From assembly GCA_036946625.1 (NCBI GenBank), contig JAQIIU010000002.1:434001-498000 (forward strand): a stretch of 64,000 nucleotides of DNA. Reading direction: 5' to 3'. This DNA comes from Methylorubrum populi (GTDB taxonomy: Bacteria > Pseudomonadota > Alphaproteobacteria > Rhizobiales > Beijerinckiaceae). The stretch's first letter is position 1, and each line of letters opens with the position of its first letter. Below are positions 19,961 to 29,104 of the stretch, piece after piece. The position numbers were made by a program, and so were the translations under genes. The notes beneath the pieces were generated by a model. It had not been told where the DNA came from, did no database searches, and worked only from the letters and a program-made list of their open reading frames with translations.

Positions 19961-20250
19961 TCCTTCTCTGACTCTGAAGTCCGTCTCATTCCCTCATAAC
20001 AGCGGAGTGGGCCCGTGACGAAGCCGCCTGCCCATCGGGATAAGATTTCGCGCCGCATGTCACGGTGGGGGAAGTCGTCTCGTCAGGCATGCGAGGCGTC
20101 GGGGTGCGCCGGCTCCGGCCCTTCCACGCCCTGCGACGGAGACCAAGGATGATCGGATCACGTCTGGGCGCGGCCGCGCTCGCGACCGTGCTGGCAGGCG
20201 ACGCGTCCGGCCATGACGTCAGGAACGAACGGCCCGATCGGATACCAGAG

Positions 20251-20400
20251 TCATGCACCGTCCTCGTCGAGCCGGACGCGCACCTTGTTGCCGGTTTCGA
20301 ACCGCCCGATCAGACCGTCGGTGAGCCGGCGCCGACTGACGACGCCCGCTCTCCAGCCCTCATCGCCCACCAGGAACTTCCGCTCGATCTCGCACGGCAA
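20251..20400 (-). pseudogene. CYTH-domain gene remnant (N-terminal part only)
   Basis: A minus-strand frame from TTG 20400 to TGA 20253-20251 encodes 49 residues starting LPCEIERKFLVG, with the EIERK triphosphate-tunnel signature, followed by VVSRRRLTDGLIG and KVRVRLDEDGA. This is the first third of a CYTH/ygiF-like domain (normally ~150-190 residues) and then stops. It lies 135 bases from the intact CYTH-CHAD gene at 20535, but is not a copy of its start. Otherwise the 574 bases from 19961 to 20534 contain nothing I can support. Confidence 0.6.
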
Positions 20401-20534
20401 AAGACATGGGCGGTAGACATGGCGGTGGGATCGTTCCCACGCCCTTCGGCCGCCGCCTTACGGCAGGGCCCGGCCGCGTCGTAACGCGTTCCGCGCAGGC
20501 ACGGCCTGCCCATCGCGGGACGATCGCGGCGGGC

Positions 20535-22073
20535 TCAGCGCCAGAACGGCTTGGTGTCGACCAGATCCTCGTGCGCCCCGGCCGCCGCCTCCAGAAGCTT
20601 GCGGCTGCGCGCCTCGATGTCGGCCGCGGTCATGCCGGCGGCGAACAGGGTTGCGGCGCCGGCGGGGGCATCGGCCAGATCGCGTACGATCTCGTGGCCG
20701 GTGGCGATGTCGTTGAGCGCGCCGAGCTCGTCCTGGAGGTTGGAGAGGGCCTTGCCGAAGGCGCTGTGGCGCTTGCCCGCCTTCTTGCCGGGATAGAGCG
20801 CGGCGAAGAACTCGGCGCCGTAGCGTAGCTTCTTGGCGGCGATGCGGACCCGGTGGCGCTCCTCCGGGTCGAGGTCGTCGAGGTGGCGGCCGCGCTTCTT
20901 CACCTGCCGCCGCCGCCGGTCGAGTTCGCGGGCGGCGAAGACGCGGGCCGGCTCGTCCCGCAGCGACGCCCGGCCGGGACCATCGTCCCGCAGCCAGGGG
21001 CCGGCGTTGATCCAGCCGACGAGGTCGAGCAGCAGCATCCGCCACGCATCCGAGCCGATCAGCGCCGAGACGTCGCGATAGGCGCTCAGCCGCTCCTCTT
21101 CGAGCTGCCGTTCCAGGCCGAGCAGGCCGGTCTCGTCGGGGTGGCGCGCGCGCTCGGCCGGCAGGACGGTGGCGAGGAAGACGTCGAGGTTGCGTGCGCG
21201 GCCCAGCGGCTCGGTCACCTCCTTCAACTCCTGCCGGATCCGCGCGCCGAGCGGATCGTCCACGAGGTCGCCGAACAGGGAGAAGGCCGAGCGCAGGCGG
21301 CGGATCGCGACGCGCATCTGGTGCAGGGCATCGGCGTCGCGGCCCCGGAGCAGGATGTCCTCGTTCAGCCGCATGTGGCGCAGGCAGGCATGGGCGACGG
21401 CGCGGAAGGAGTCCGCCGCGCTCATGTCCTCGCGCAGGGGCACCGCTTCCGCCTTGCGCACCCGGTCGGTTTCGCCCGCCGCCAGCGCGTAGCCGCGCTC
21501 GGCCTTGCTGCGCACCCCGAGCCGCACCGGCACGAGGGCGGCGACGGCATGGGCCAGCGCGAACAGATCGCTCGCCGTGCCCTGCTTCAGTTCGAGCTCG
21601 ACCTCGCAGATCGGCAGGCTTCGGTCGCCGTCGGCAGGCGCCTCGATCCGGCCGGTATCGAGGGCGACCTCGATGCGCGAACTGCCCTGCTCGATCAGAT
21701 AGGTCCTGCGGGTGATACGGGTGGTGAACAGCGGCTCCAGCGCCGCGTCCGCATCGATGCGGCGGGCGAAGGGCGTGTCGGCGAGCACCGCCCGGTCGGG
21801 CTCCGGCCCCTCGACCGGCCTCTCCCATTCCGGCCGGTCGAACAGGCCGTCGCCGTCGGCCTTCAGGGTCTGGACGAAACGTCCGCCGCTCTCGCGCACC
21901 CGCAGACCGAGCCGCGCTTCGAGCAACTGCCGGTCCGGCGTGTCGAAATAGACCGAGGCGAGCTGCGCCTCGCCCTGCACGGCGGCCGCCCGCAGGAGCG
22001 GGTGATCCTGCAGGGCGGCGAGGTCGGACGGCTCGCATTCCAGCTTCAGCTCGATCTCGCGCGGGTCGCTCAT
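20535..22073 (-). CDS. CYTH and CHAD domain protein (inorganic triphosphatase type)
   Basis: 512 residues. Residues 1-205 are a CYTH triphosphate tunnel domain (EIELKLE at residues 6-12 gives the ExExK metal motif; VYFDTPDRQLLEARLGLRVR follows). Residues ~225-500 are a CHAD helical domain with repeated histidines and arginines (DALHQMRVAIRRLRSAF, ERHRVRIAAKKLRYGAEFF), which binds polyphosphate. Proteins of this type hydrolyse inorganic triphosphate and associate with polyphosphate granules. The start is ATG 22073-22071 (MSDPREIEL). The long upstream extension of the open frame has no similarity. Confidence 0.88.
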   Translation of the reverse strand: MSDPREIELKLECEPSDLAALQDHPLLRAAAVQGEAQLASVYFDTPDRQLLEARLGLRVRESGGRFVQTLKADGDGLFDRPEWERPVEGPEPDRAVLADTPFARRIDADAALEPLFTTRITRRTYLIEQGSSRIEVALDTGRIEAPADGDRSLPICEVELELKQGTASDLFALAHAVAALVPVRLGVRSKAERGYALAAGETDRVRKAEAVPLREDMSAADSFRAVAHACLRHMRLNEDILLRGRDADALHQMRVAIRRLRSAFSLFGDLVDDPLGARIRQELKEVTEPLGRARNLDVFLATVLPAERARHPDETGLLGLERQLEEERLSAYRDVSALIGSDAWRMLLLDLVGWINAGPWLRDDGPGRASLRDEPARVFAARELDRRRRQVKKRGRHLDDLDPEERHRVRIAAKKLRYGAEFFAALYPGKKAGKRHSAFGKALSNLQDELGALNDIATGHEIVRDLADAPAGAATLFAAGMTAADIEARSRKLLEAAAGAHEDLVDTKPFWR

Positions 22074-22171
22074 TCCTTCGGTCCTACTCCTCGTGAGGGC
22101 TGCGGTGGAGCCCGAGCCGGCCTCCGACCGCATCGTCCGGGACAGGCACAACGCGGCCGGACGGCCATGGA

Positions 22172-22593
22172 TCACGCAAGCGCGTGACGAACCGGCGACA
22201 TCTTGGGGGATAACGGCGCGGATGGCGACGGGGACAGGGCCTCCGCCACCTCCGCCATCGCCCGCACATCCGGTTGCCGGCAGGCCCGTTCCAGATCGCG
22301 CAGCGCGGCGGGCACGGCCGTCGCGCGGTCGAGCAGCTCCCCGAGCAGGATGCCCCAGGCCCGCGTCTCGATCCGGCCCCATCCCGCGCCGGCCGCGCCC
22401 GGCGGCAGCCGGCCGGCGGCGCCGAAATCGCCGAGCACCGCCGCGCCCGCGGCTCCATCCCACAGCGTGTTGTGAGCGTAGAGGTCGCCGTGGAGCAGGC
22501 CGCGCCCGTGCAGATGCGCCGCCGCCCGCGCCACGCCGGTCGCGATGCGCAGGGCCGCGTCGAGCGTCAGGCTGAGATCCGGTGCACCATGCG
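22172..22593 (-). pseudogene. Protein-kinase-like gene, 5' end removed by IS insertion
   Basis: The frame shows the C-terminal half of a kinase-fold protein: AAHLHGRGLLHGDLYAHN (catalytic HxD loop with the downstream Asn) and VLGDFGAAG (DFG-type metal loop), ending at 22172. It resembles the kinase part of leucine-rich-repeat kinase-like proteins found in alphaproteobacteria. The N-lobe and any repeats should lie upstream, but the frame runs directly into the IS end near 22594. Beyond the IS the sequence is unrelated, so the missing part was deleted as well as interrupted. The ATG at 22534 is internal, not a real start. Confidence 0.7.
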
Positions 22594-23456
22594 CTCTCTG
22601 CGGGTTTCAGGCTCTGTTGTCACTTGATCCAGTCGATTGAGGCAGCGAGGCAGAGAACACCGGCGAAGCTGACAGCGGTCTTCTCGTAGCGAGTCGCGAC
22701 GGCGCGCCATTCTTTGAGGCGCGCCCACAGCCGCTCAACGATGTTGCGGTTGTCGTGGACCCAGCTTGAGCAAGCCACCGTCGCCTCGTTGCGCTTGGTC
22801 GGGATCGCTGGCCGTGCACCGGCGGCCCAGATGTGGTCGCGGAAGCTATGGCTGGAATAGCCGCGGTTGCCGACTACCCACAGCGGCACGCCTGGGAGTT
22901 GATCGAGCAAGGGGACGGCGTGGGGCAGTTCGTGAGCTTGGCCTGGCACGATGCGGAAGGCGACGGCACGGCCGCGCCCGTCGGCAATCACGCAGGCCTT
23001 GGTGCCATAGCCGCCACGTGAGCGGCCAAGCGCTTCACGAGCGTCTCGCTTGGTCGCAGATCCCCCCTTTTGCGGCGCCCGCCGCCTTCTGGTGAGCCCG
23101 CACGTTGCTGCCGTCGAGGAAGACCATGCCCAACGCGACGCCGCGCTCCTGTACGCGGTCGAGTCGCTCCCACACTCCGGCGCGCGCTCAGCGGATAAAG
23201 ATCTGGGCGGTCTGCCACCAGGGACCCAGTTCCTCGGGGATGGCGCGCCACTTGGCCCCGTTCTGATGCCGCCAGAGGATCGCCGAGATCGTGCGTCGAA
23301 GCTCCTGGGCCGGCGTCTTGGCCTTCGGCCAGCACTCCTCGATCAACGGCTCCAACTCACTCCACTGTGCGTCCGACAGCATCACGTCTCCTCGTCCTCG
23401 CGCGAAAACCAGAAAACGCCAGAAAACCCAATCTGTTCAGGAAACGGCAGACCCTA
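22594..23456 (-). mobile_element. IS5-family insertion sequence (degenerate; ends tentative)
   Basis: The element carries a two-frame transposase of the IS427 group type. Ends are uncertain. An imperfect inverted match exists between TCTGCGGGTTTC at 22597-22608 and GAAACGGCAGA at 23441-23451, and an intact kinase-like frame reaches the left side. I do not see a clear target duplication. The transposase is interrupted (see 22620-23385). Confidence 0.6.
22620..23385 (-). pseudogene. IS5-family transposase, interrupted
   Basis: Frame 1 starts at ATG 23385 (MMLSDAQWSELEPLIEE), includes RRTISAILWRHQNGAKWRAI and ends at a TGA (23190-23188) after AQIFIR, where relatives have tryptophan (TGG). The same frame continues in register (ARAGVWERLDRVQERG, GMVFLDGSNVRAHQKAAG) with the first DDE aspartate. 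At an A4G6 run near 23069-23060 a frame change leads into frame 2 (22991-22620), which encodes VIADGRGRAVAFRIVPG, VVGNRGYSS and NIVERLWARLKEWRAVATR with the final glutamate. The A4G6 run may be a natural frameshift site, but the TGA probably inactivates the gene. Confidence 0.75.
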
Positions 23457-23518
23457 GGATGGAATCTTGCCGCCTTTGGTTACAGTTTGACATGCAGCGC
23501 AGCCGATGACAGATTCCG

Positions 23519-24421
23519 TCACAGGTTGATTTTTCCATGGCAGTGTTTGAAGCGCAGGCCGCTGCCACACTCGCATCTTGAATTTCTGCTGGGTTTCACA
23601 GGTACAATAGGCTGTTGAGCGTTTGGCCAAGCTGAAATCAATGGTGGCATAAGCCCGATTGCCATGCCGTTTTCATTTAGAGCGACGGCTGTATCGAACC
23701 CTCTAAATGAAGTTTTATACGCTGAAAAAATGTTCCCATGCGGCGAAACAATTTCTAAATATCCCCCCTCTTTGCAGTAAATTCTATAAAATTTATGAAC
23801 CATTTCCATTCGTTCTATCACGATCCTTTTTGGAGGTTCGCTTCTTAGGACGAGATCAATTTTTCTAGGAGCATTTCTTATCGTTATAACTGGTCCCTCA
23901 ATATTAACATCCCAGTTGCTGGTCTCGCTTCGCCATTCATTGTTGATAATTTTCAGTACGATTTCGCCCCTTGCGCCTCTTAATTCAGCATTGATCCGAA
24001 AGGGCAGGCCCTTGCCGAGTGGGGGAGCAATGGAAAAAATCTCATCTCCATCAATAGATATAAGACAGCGAACATCAGTGCACGTCATCTCACCCATGAC
24101 TATTTCGGGATGCATCGTCCCAATATCAAATGCACCGAATGAAAAACCAGTTCTTTTACAGTACGGGTTTTTCAGATGGGATGTAATGGTTTCTTTCGAT
24201 ATTAAGCCACGACTTTTGAGGCCATGGTGCTCAATGCAGAGTAATATTATCCTATCTACCTCGTGCGACTGAGTATCGGCAAAATCTGGATCGAAATGTT
24301 CATAGTCATAAACTGCTTTCCCGCAGATGACACAGCCGAACCCATCCCTTTGTCGTACCGATCTTTTAACGGCTTCCCGTATAGTTCTGGGAAGTTTATA
24401 TTTATTGACCGTGCGAGCCAT
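23519..24421 (-). CDS. HNH-type nuclease-like protein with C-terminal SEC-C motif
   Basis: 301 residues from ATG 24421 (MARTVNKYKLPRTIREAVKR). The N-terminus has CVICGKAVYDYEHFDPDF and LLCIEHHGLKSRG, which fits an HNH/zinc-ribbon nuclease fold with two CxxC-like clusters. The central part (residues ~100-270) is beta-rich and unrecognised. The last residues, RCECGSGLRFKHCHGK, form a SEC-C zinc motif. Base composition is clearly AT-richer than all neighbours and codon use is unlike the chromosome, so it was acquired. It sits between two IS elements near tRNA-Lys. A defence-related nuclease role is possible but unproven. Confidence 0.75.
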   Translation of the reverse strand: MARTVNKYKLPRTIREAVKRSVRQRDGFGCVICGKAVYDYEHFDPDFADTQSHEVDRIILLCIEHHGLKSRGLISKETITSHLKNPYCKRTGFSFGAFDIGTMHPEIVMGEMTCTDVRCLISIDGDEIFSIAPPLGKGLPFRINAELRGARGEIVLKIINNEWRSETSNWDVNIEGPVITIRNAPRKIDLVLRSEPPKRIVIERMEMVHKFYRIYCKEGGYLEIVSPHGNIFSAYKTSFRGFDTAVALNENGMAIGLMPPLISAWPNAQQPIVPVKPSRNSRCECGSGLRFKHCHGKINL

Positions 24422-24785
24422 GTGGCGACATTGCATCCGTATTGCACGGATCAGCTTATGTCACTTCGCAATCCGTTGTAAAATCATAACATATGTTGCA
24501 AGCCCGTTGGAACATGTTTTGGCATCTGTGGACGCCCCGGCAAACGCAAGAGGGATTTTGGGATGGCATTGCGGCGCGTAGTCGGGTGCTGACATCTGTC
24601 CGGCCTCTGATGCGACCGTTCAAACGTCGCGGGCCCGTATGGGAGTTCGCGGACCGGAGCCAAAACACAGATGCGCGCTCGAGGCGCTCGCCCAATAACT
24701 GGCTGTCCGATCCCGTCTCGTCGACCGTTGCGCCATACCTTCCTTCGACCGTCCTACGTTCTCGACGACCTCCTGCCGCGGACGG
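24422..24785. other. Intergenic, composition changing from AT-rich to GC-rich
   Basis: 364 bases between the HNH gene and the IS110 transposase. The right part probably belongs to the IS110 element's non-coding end, but IS110 elements often lack inverted repeats and I cannot place the border. Two short open frames on opposite strands have no support. Confidence 0.4.
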
Positions 24786-25808
24786 CTACGCCGCCACGAC
24801 CGGAGCCTTGTAGTGACCGCCTCTCGCCATGAGGGCCCAGACGATGCGGGCCATCTTGTTGGCGAGAGCCACGGTCACGAGCATGCGCGGCTTGCGGGCC
24901 AGCATGCCCCCGAGCCACGAACCTTCCGGAGCCCCGCGTCGCGCGGCATGGCGCACAACGGCGCTGGCGCCGATGATCAGGAGGCGGCGCAAGGTTCGCT
25001 CGCCCATCTTCGATGTCGCGCCGAGCCTCTGCTTTCCTCCAGTCGATCGCTGAAGCGGTGTCAGGCCGAGCCAAGCGGCGAAGTCCCGCCCCTTCGCGAA
25101 CGCCCCGGCATTCGGCGCCAGAGCGACCAGAGCCGTCGCCGTGATCGGTCCGACGCCGGGGATCGTCCGCAGCCGGCGCACATCCGCGTCCTCGCGAGCT
25201 CGACGCGCGATCTCCGCGTCCAGCTGCGCGATCCTGTCCTCGAGCAGGCGCAAGGTGTCGACCAGGATGGCAAGGGTCATTCGAGCGGCCTCGGGCAGGT
25301 CGCTTGCGGGATCCTCGATGCGATCGATCAGCTTTGCGACGTGCGAGGGGCCCTGGGCGACGACATACCCATACTCGGCCAGGTGGCCGCGCAGCGCGTT
25401 GATCGTCTGGGTCCGCTGGCGAACCAGAAGATCGCGCGCGCGGAACACCACGGCGCTCGCCTGCTGCTCCGCGCCCTTCACGGCCACGAACCGCATCGTC
25501 GGCCGCTGCGCCGCCTCGCAGATCGCCTCGGCGTCGGCCGCGTCGTTCTTCTGGCGCTTCACGAACGGCTTCACATAAGCGGCCGGGATCAGGCGAACCG
25601 TATGACCGACCCGGGCGATCTCGCGTGCCCAATGATGGGCACCGCCGCAGGCTTCCATCGCAACCGTGCAGGGCGGCAACCCGGCAAAGAACGAAAGCAC
25701 CTTGTCGCGCCGCAGCTGCCGACGGAACACAACGGCGCCGGACGCATCCGCCCCATGCACCTGATAGACGTTCTTGGCCAAATCCAGACCGATCGTGCTA
25801 ACTTCCAT
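24786..25808 (-). CDS. IS110-family transposase
   Basis: 340 residues, full length for the family. The N-terminal DEDD domain shows IGLDLAKNVYQVHG (first Asp), TVAMEACGGAHHWARE (Glu) and KNDAADAEAI (the two further Asp). The C-terminal part has the helix-hairpin-helix LRTIPGVGPITATALVAL and the serine-containing GERTLRRLLIIGASAVVRHA region. ATG 25808 has GAGGAG just upstream. The frame is intact, so the element may still move. It lies about 125 bases from the tRNA-Lys 3' end. Confidence 0.92.
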   Translation of the reverse strand: MEVSTIGLDLAKNVYQVHGADASGAVVFRRQLRRDKVLSFFAGLPPCTVAMEACGGAHHWAREIARVGHTVRLIPAAYVKPFVKRQKNDAADAEAICEAAQRPTMRFVAVKGAEQQASAVVFRARDLLVRQRTQTINALRGHLAEYGYVVAQGPSHVAKLIDRIEDPASDLPEAARMTLAILVDTLRLLEDRIAQLDAEIARRAREDADVRRLRTIPGVGPITATALVALAPNAGAFAKGRDFAAWLGLTPLQRSTGGKQRLGATSKMGERTLRRLLIIGASAVVRHAARRGAPEGSWLGGMLARKPRMLVTVALANKMARIVWALMARGGHYKAPVVAA

Positions 25809-25931
25809 CGTGGACGCTCCTCTCGTGGTGGCTGTCAAACACCACCATCCTGGCACACCGATGCCGTCGAGGGGCGTCCACCCCATCACAGATAAAGCCC
25901 GCCGAGCTGCTGACTAGCTGAGCGAAATTTG

Positions 25932-26007
<76 letters not shown>

Positions 26008-26139
26008 GCATCCGGTTCGCGCATAGCACCGCGGGGCGGGCCGGTTGCGCTCGGAGCGTGGGGCCCGCAATAGGGGCTCGGGCCGGGAGGGTCAACACGG
26101 CGCGGCAGGCCGTGAACCGCGGAGTCGACACGAAGTCCG

Positions 26140-27207
26140 ATGATCAGAGCGAACCCGGCGGGCTCGCCGCCGGAATGGCGGCGCTTCGCCCTGCTGTTCC
26201 TGGGCGTGGCGATCCTCGCGGGGGTGGCCGGCATCGGTTTCGTCGCCGCCCTCGACCCCTACGGCCTGCGGGCCGGGCCGGGCCGGGGGCAGGCGCCGCT
26301 GATGGATGGCAACCAGCGCTTCATGTACCCGCAGGTCGCCCGCAGCGGGGCCTACGACGCAGCGGCCTTCGGCACCTCGACCGCGCGCCTGCTCGACCCG
26401 GCCGATCTCGCCCGCGCCTTCGGCGGACGCTTCGCCAACCTGTCGATGAATGCGGCCACGCCCTACGAGCAGAGCGAACTGGCGCGGCTGTATCTGCGCC
26501 ACAACCGGCCGAAGGTGCTGCTGTTCGGCCTCGATCCGACGTGGTGCGAGCCCGATGCGGACGAGCGCCGCCTCACCTTCCGCGCCTTCCCCGCGTGGCT
26601 CTACGCGCCGGGCATGCCGTGGGGGGTGCTGCGGCAGGTGAACTGGCGTAGTCTCGGCACCGCCTTCGAGGGACTCATGGCCCGGCTCGGCCTGACGCCG
26701 GCGCGGCTTGCGGCGAACGGCTACGCCGTGTTCACCCCGCCCGAGGCGCGATACGATGCGGCGCGCGCCGCCGCGCATATCCGCGATGCCCACGCGCTGC
26801 AGGTCGCGGCCGAGGCCGACCCGGGCTACCGCCCGACGCCGCCCGACGCGCCGATGCCGGCGCTCGGCTGGCTCGACGGGCTGCTGGCGCAGGCTCCGCC
26901 CGAGACGCGCAAGCTCGTGCTCTTCACCCCCGTCCACGTCTCGCAGCAGGGCGCGCCCGGCACCCCGGCGGGGGAGCGCGAGGCCGCGTGCAAGGGGCGG
27001 GTGGCGCGGATCGGCGCGGCGCGCGGGGCGACCGTGGTCGATTTCCGCATCCCCTCCCCCATCACGACGCAGGACGCGAATTACTGGGACCCTCTGCACT
27101 ACCGCCTGCCGGTCGCGGGGCGGATCGTGGCCGGGCTGAAGGCGGCGCAGGCGAGCGGGCAGGACGATCCCGGCGGCGTCTTTCGGGTGCTGGTGCACGC
27201 CCCGTGA
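26140..27207 (+). CDS. Membrane-anchored SGNH-hydrolase-like protein
   Basis: 355 residues. One N-terminal membrane segment (FALLFLGVAILAGVAGIGFV) is followed by a soluble, presumably periplasmic part. AAFGTSTARLLDP looks like the nucleophile block of an SGNH fold, NLSMNAATPYEQ like the Asn block, and YWDPLHYRLPVAGRI carries the final Asp-x-x-His. Relatives take part in O-acetylation or processing of exopolysaccharides. No MBOAT partner is adjacent; one lies at 56071. The TGA stop is the start of a family A repeat. Confidence 0.65.
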   Translation: MIRANPAGSPPEWRRFALLFLGVAILAGVAGIGFVAALDPYGLRAGPGRGQAPLMDGNQRFMYPQVARSGAYDAAAFGTSTARLLDPADLARAFGGRFANLSMNAATPYEQSELARLYLRHNRPKVLLFGLDPTWCEPDADERRLTFRAFPAWLYAPGMPWGVLRQVNWRSLGTAFEGLMARLGLTPARLAANGYAVFTPPEARYDAARAAAHIRDAHALQVAAEADPGYRPTPPDAPMPALGWLDGLLAQAPPETRKLVLFTPVHVSQQGAPGTPAGEREAACKGRVARIGAARGATVVDFRIPSPITTQDANYWDPLHYRLPVAGRIVAGLKAAQASGQDDPGGVFRVLVHAP

Positions 27208-27377
27208 GGCCGTTTCCGATCGATCGCTTCGGGTTTCGCCCCCCTCCGTCATCGCGAGCGGCCGCGAAGCGATCCAGGGCGCGACAGGTCCGGCAAAGGG
27301 CGCGCCCTGGTTTGCCACGGCTTCGCCTCGCAAGGACGCAGGAGAAGCCGAAGTCATCGACCGGATGTCGTATGAGA
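27205..27377. repeat. Dispersed palindromic repeat, family A
   Basis: Begins TGAGGCCGTTTCCGATCGAT, with the TGA being the stop codon of the preceding gene, and ends GACCGGATGTCGTATGAG. The core GCGATCCAGGGCGCG / CGCGCCCTGGTTTGCC pair is conserved. Confidence 0.85.
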
Positions 27378-27394
27378 GTCCGTTCGGCCGGAAA

Positions 27395-27435
27395 TGTCCC
27401 ACCCTCCCCCTCAGGATGAGGGGGAGGGTGGGACA
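27395..27435. repeat. Perfect 17-bp hairpin, terminator-like or small palindromic element
   Basis: TGTCCCACCCTCCCCCT at 27395-27411 pairs fully with 27419-27435 across a 7-base loop. There is no T run. It follows the family A repeat in a 477-base region (27208-27684) that otherwise has no supported gene. No second copy is seen in this window. Confidence 0.6.
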
Positions 27436-27684
27436 GTCGTTGTCAGGAGGCGCGAGGCCGGCTTCGGCTCCGACGCGCAAACCCGGGAAAACGTTCGGCA
27501 ATCGGGCGTTTTATGAGGCGGTTTAATGGCTTGGCCCGCCACGCCCCGGCCGCACTCTCGCCCGATCGGCAGGCTCTACACCGCCGCGGTCCGGCGAGTC
27601 CGGGCCTTCGGGCTCCCGTCCCCGTGCGACCGACCGGCGTCGCGGCGGACCGGGAGCGTGGTATCGAAGTCGGGTCAAAGTGTC

Positions 27685-27939
27685 ATGATCGCACGCACAG
27701 CCCTCGCCCTGATGATCACCACGAGCGCGGCGCTCGCCGGCCCGGCGGCTGTGCCGGCGGACCGCGATGCCCTGCGGCAGCACTGCACCGGTGATTACCT
27801 CAGCTATTGCGGCGAGTTCGCCCCCGACAGCGCCGAGGTGCGTGCCTGCTTCAAGCAGAACCGGGCCAAGCTCTCGCCGGGCTGTCAGGCGGCCATCACC
27901 AGCTACAACAAGGCGCAGAAGCGCGCCGATCTCCGCTGA
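27685..27939 (+). CDS. Small exported cysteine-rich repeat protein
   Basis: 84 residues: a signal peptide (MIARTALALMITTSAALAG), then RQHCTGDYLSYCGEFAPDS, VRACFKQNRAKLSPGCQAAI. The four cysteines with this spacing match one unit of the cysteine-rich repeat family (cys_rich_FGFR-like), found in short exported proteins of alphaproteobacteria. The function is unknown. The gene converges on tgt with a 13-base gap. Confidence 0.75.
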   Translation: MIARTALALMITTSAALAGPAAVPADRDALRQHCTGDYLSYCGEFAPDSAEVRACFKQNRAKLSPGCQAAITSYNKAQKRADLR

Positions 27940-27952
27940 GGTCGACGGGCCG

Positions 27953-29104
27953 TCAGGCCCGCTCGCCGGTCTCCGCCCGCGCCCAGCCCTCCTTGGTCTC
28001 GGCCACGAAGTCGGCGAGCCGCCCGGCCCCGATCGCCGCGCGCATGCCGGCCATCAGGGACTGGTAGTAGGCGAGGTTGTTCCAGGTCAGCAGCATCATC
28101 CCCAGGATCTCGTCCGAGCGGACGAGATGGTGGAGATAGGCGCGGGCATAGTCCCGCGCCGCCGGGCAGTCCGAGGCCGCGTCGAGGGGGCGCGTGTCCT
28201 CGGCGTGGCGGGCGTTGCGCAGGTTGATCCGGCCGTGCCGCGTATAGGCCAGCCCGTGGCGGCCGGCGCGCGTCGGCATCACGCAATCGAACATGTCGAC
28301 GCCGCGCATCACCGACTGCATCAGGTCGTCGGGGGTGCCGACGCCCATGAGGTAGCGCGGCCTGGCCCGCGGCAGGTGCGGCTCGACGGTCTCGATCATC
28401 GCGAGCATCACCGCCTGCGGCTCGCCGACCGCGAGCCCGCCGATGGCGTAGCCCTTCAGGTCGAGATCGGTCAGCGCCCGTGCGCTCTCGACGCGCAGGT
28501 CCGGCACGTCGCCGCCCTGGACGATGCCGAACATCGCCTTGCCCGGCTGGTCGCCGAAGGCGACGCGGCAGCGCTCGGCCCAGCGCAGCGACAGGTGCAT
28601 CGCCTTCTCGATCGTGGCGCGGTCGGCCGGCAGGCGCACGCACTCGTCGAGCTGCATCTGGATGTCGGAGCCGAGCAGGCCCTGGATCTCGATGGAGCGT
28701 TCCGGGCTCATCCGGTGGGCGGTGCCGTCGATATGCGAGCGGAAGGTGACGCCTTCCTCGTCGATCTTCCTGAGCGCGGAGAGCGACATCACCTGGAAGC
28801 CGCCGGAATCGGTGAGGATCGGCCCGTCCCAGCGCATGAAGCGGTGGAGGCCGCCGAGCCGGGCCATCCGCTCGGGGCCGGGGCGCAGCATCAGGTGGTA
28901 GGTGTTGCCGAGCACCACGTCGGCGCCGAGCGCCCGCACCTGCTCGGGATACATCGCCTTCACCGTCGCCGCCGTCCCCACCGGCATGAAGGCCGGCGTG
29001 CGGATTCTTCCACGCGGTGTCGCGATGTGACCGGTGCGGGCAGAACCGTCGGTCGCGGAGACCGTGAAGCGGAAGTCGGCGGGAGGTTCGAGCGGTTCGG
29101 TCAT
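27953..29104 (-). CDS. tgt: Queuine/preQ1 tRNA-guanine transglycosylase, lacking most zinc ligands
   Basis: 383 residues, normal length. It exchanges guanine 34 for preQ1 in GUN-anticodon tRNAs. Catalytic blocks are intact: [14 protein letters not shown] (general base Asp), GGLAVGEP, and [13 protein letters not shown] (nucleophile Asp). The C-terminal zinc site is not. Where E. coli Tgt has CDCYTC, this protein has SDCPAA, and the zinc histidine (IHNL/WHNL) is Asn (LTWNNLAYY). Three of four ligands are therefore missing while surrounding residues are conserved. The start ATG 29104 overlaps the nucleotidyltransferase stop by four bases (ATGA), so it is the last gene of the queA operon. Confidence 0.92.
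   Translation of the reverse strand: MTEPLEPPADFRFTVSATDGSARTGHIATPRGRIRTPAFMPVGTAATVKAMYPEQVRALGADVVLGNTYHLMLRPGPERMARLGGLHRFMRWDGPILTDSGGFQVMSLSALRKIDEEGVTFRSHIDGTAHRMSPERSIEIQGLLGSDIQMQLDECVRLPADRATIEKAMHLSLRWAERCRVAFGDQPGKAMFGIVQGGDVPDLRVESARALTDLDLKGYAIGGLAVGEPQAVMLAMIETVEPHLPRARPRYLMGVGTPDDLMQSVMRGVDMFDCVMPTRAGRHGLAYTRHGRINLRNARHAEDTRPLDAASDCPAARDYARAYLHHLVRSDEILGMMLLTWNNLAYYQSLMAGMRAAIGAGRLADFVAETKEGWARAETGERA

Noticed and set aside
20065..20484. 139-codon plus-strand frame with a weak signal-like segment (MIGSRLGAAALATVLAG)
   Set aside because: The opposite strand holds a clear CYTH remnant, and no ribosome binding site or conserved domain supports the plus-strand frame.
24493..24813. 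106-codon frame between the HNH gene and IS110
   Set aside because: Composition shifts in the middle of the frame, it runs into the transposase end, and no domain is seen.
27395..27435. Considered as start of a CRISPR array or tRNA-like structure
   Set aside because: A single hairpin with no repeat-spacer periodicity and no tRNA features.
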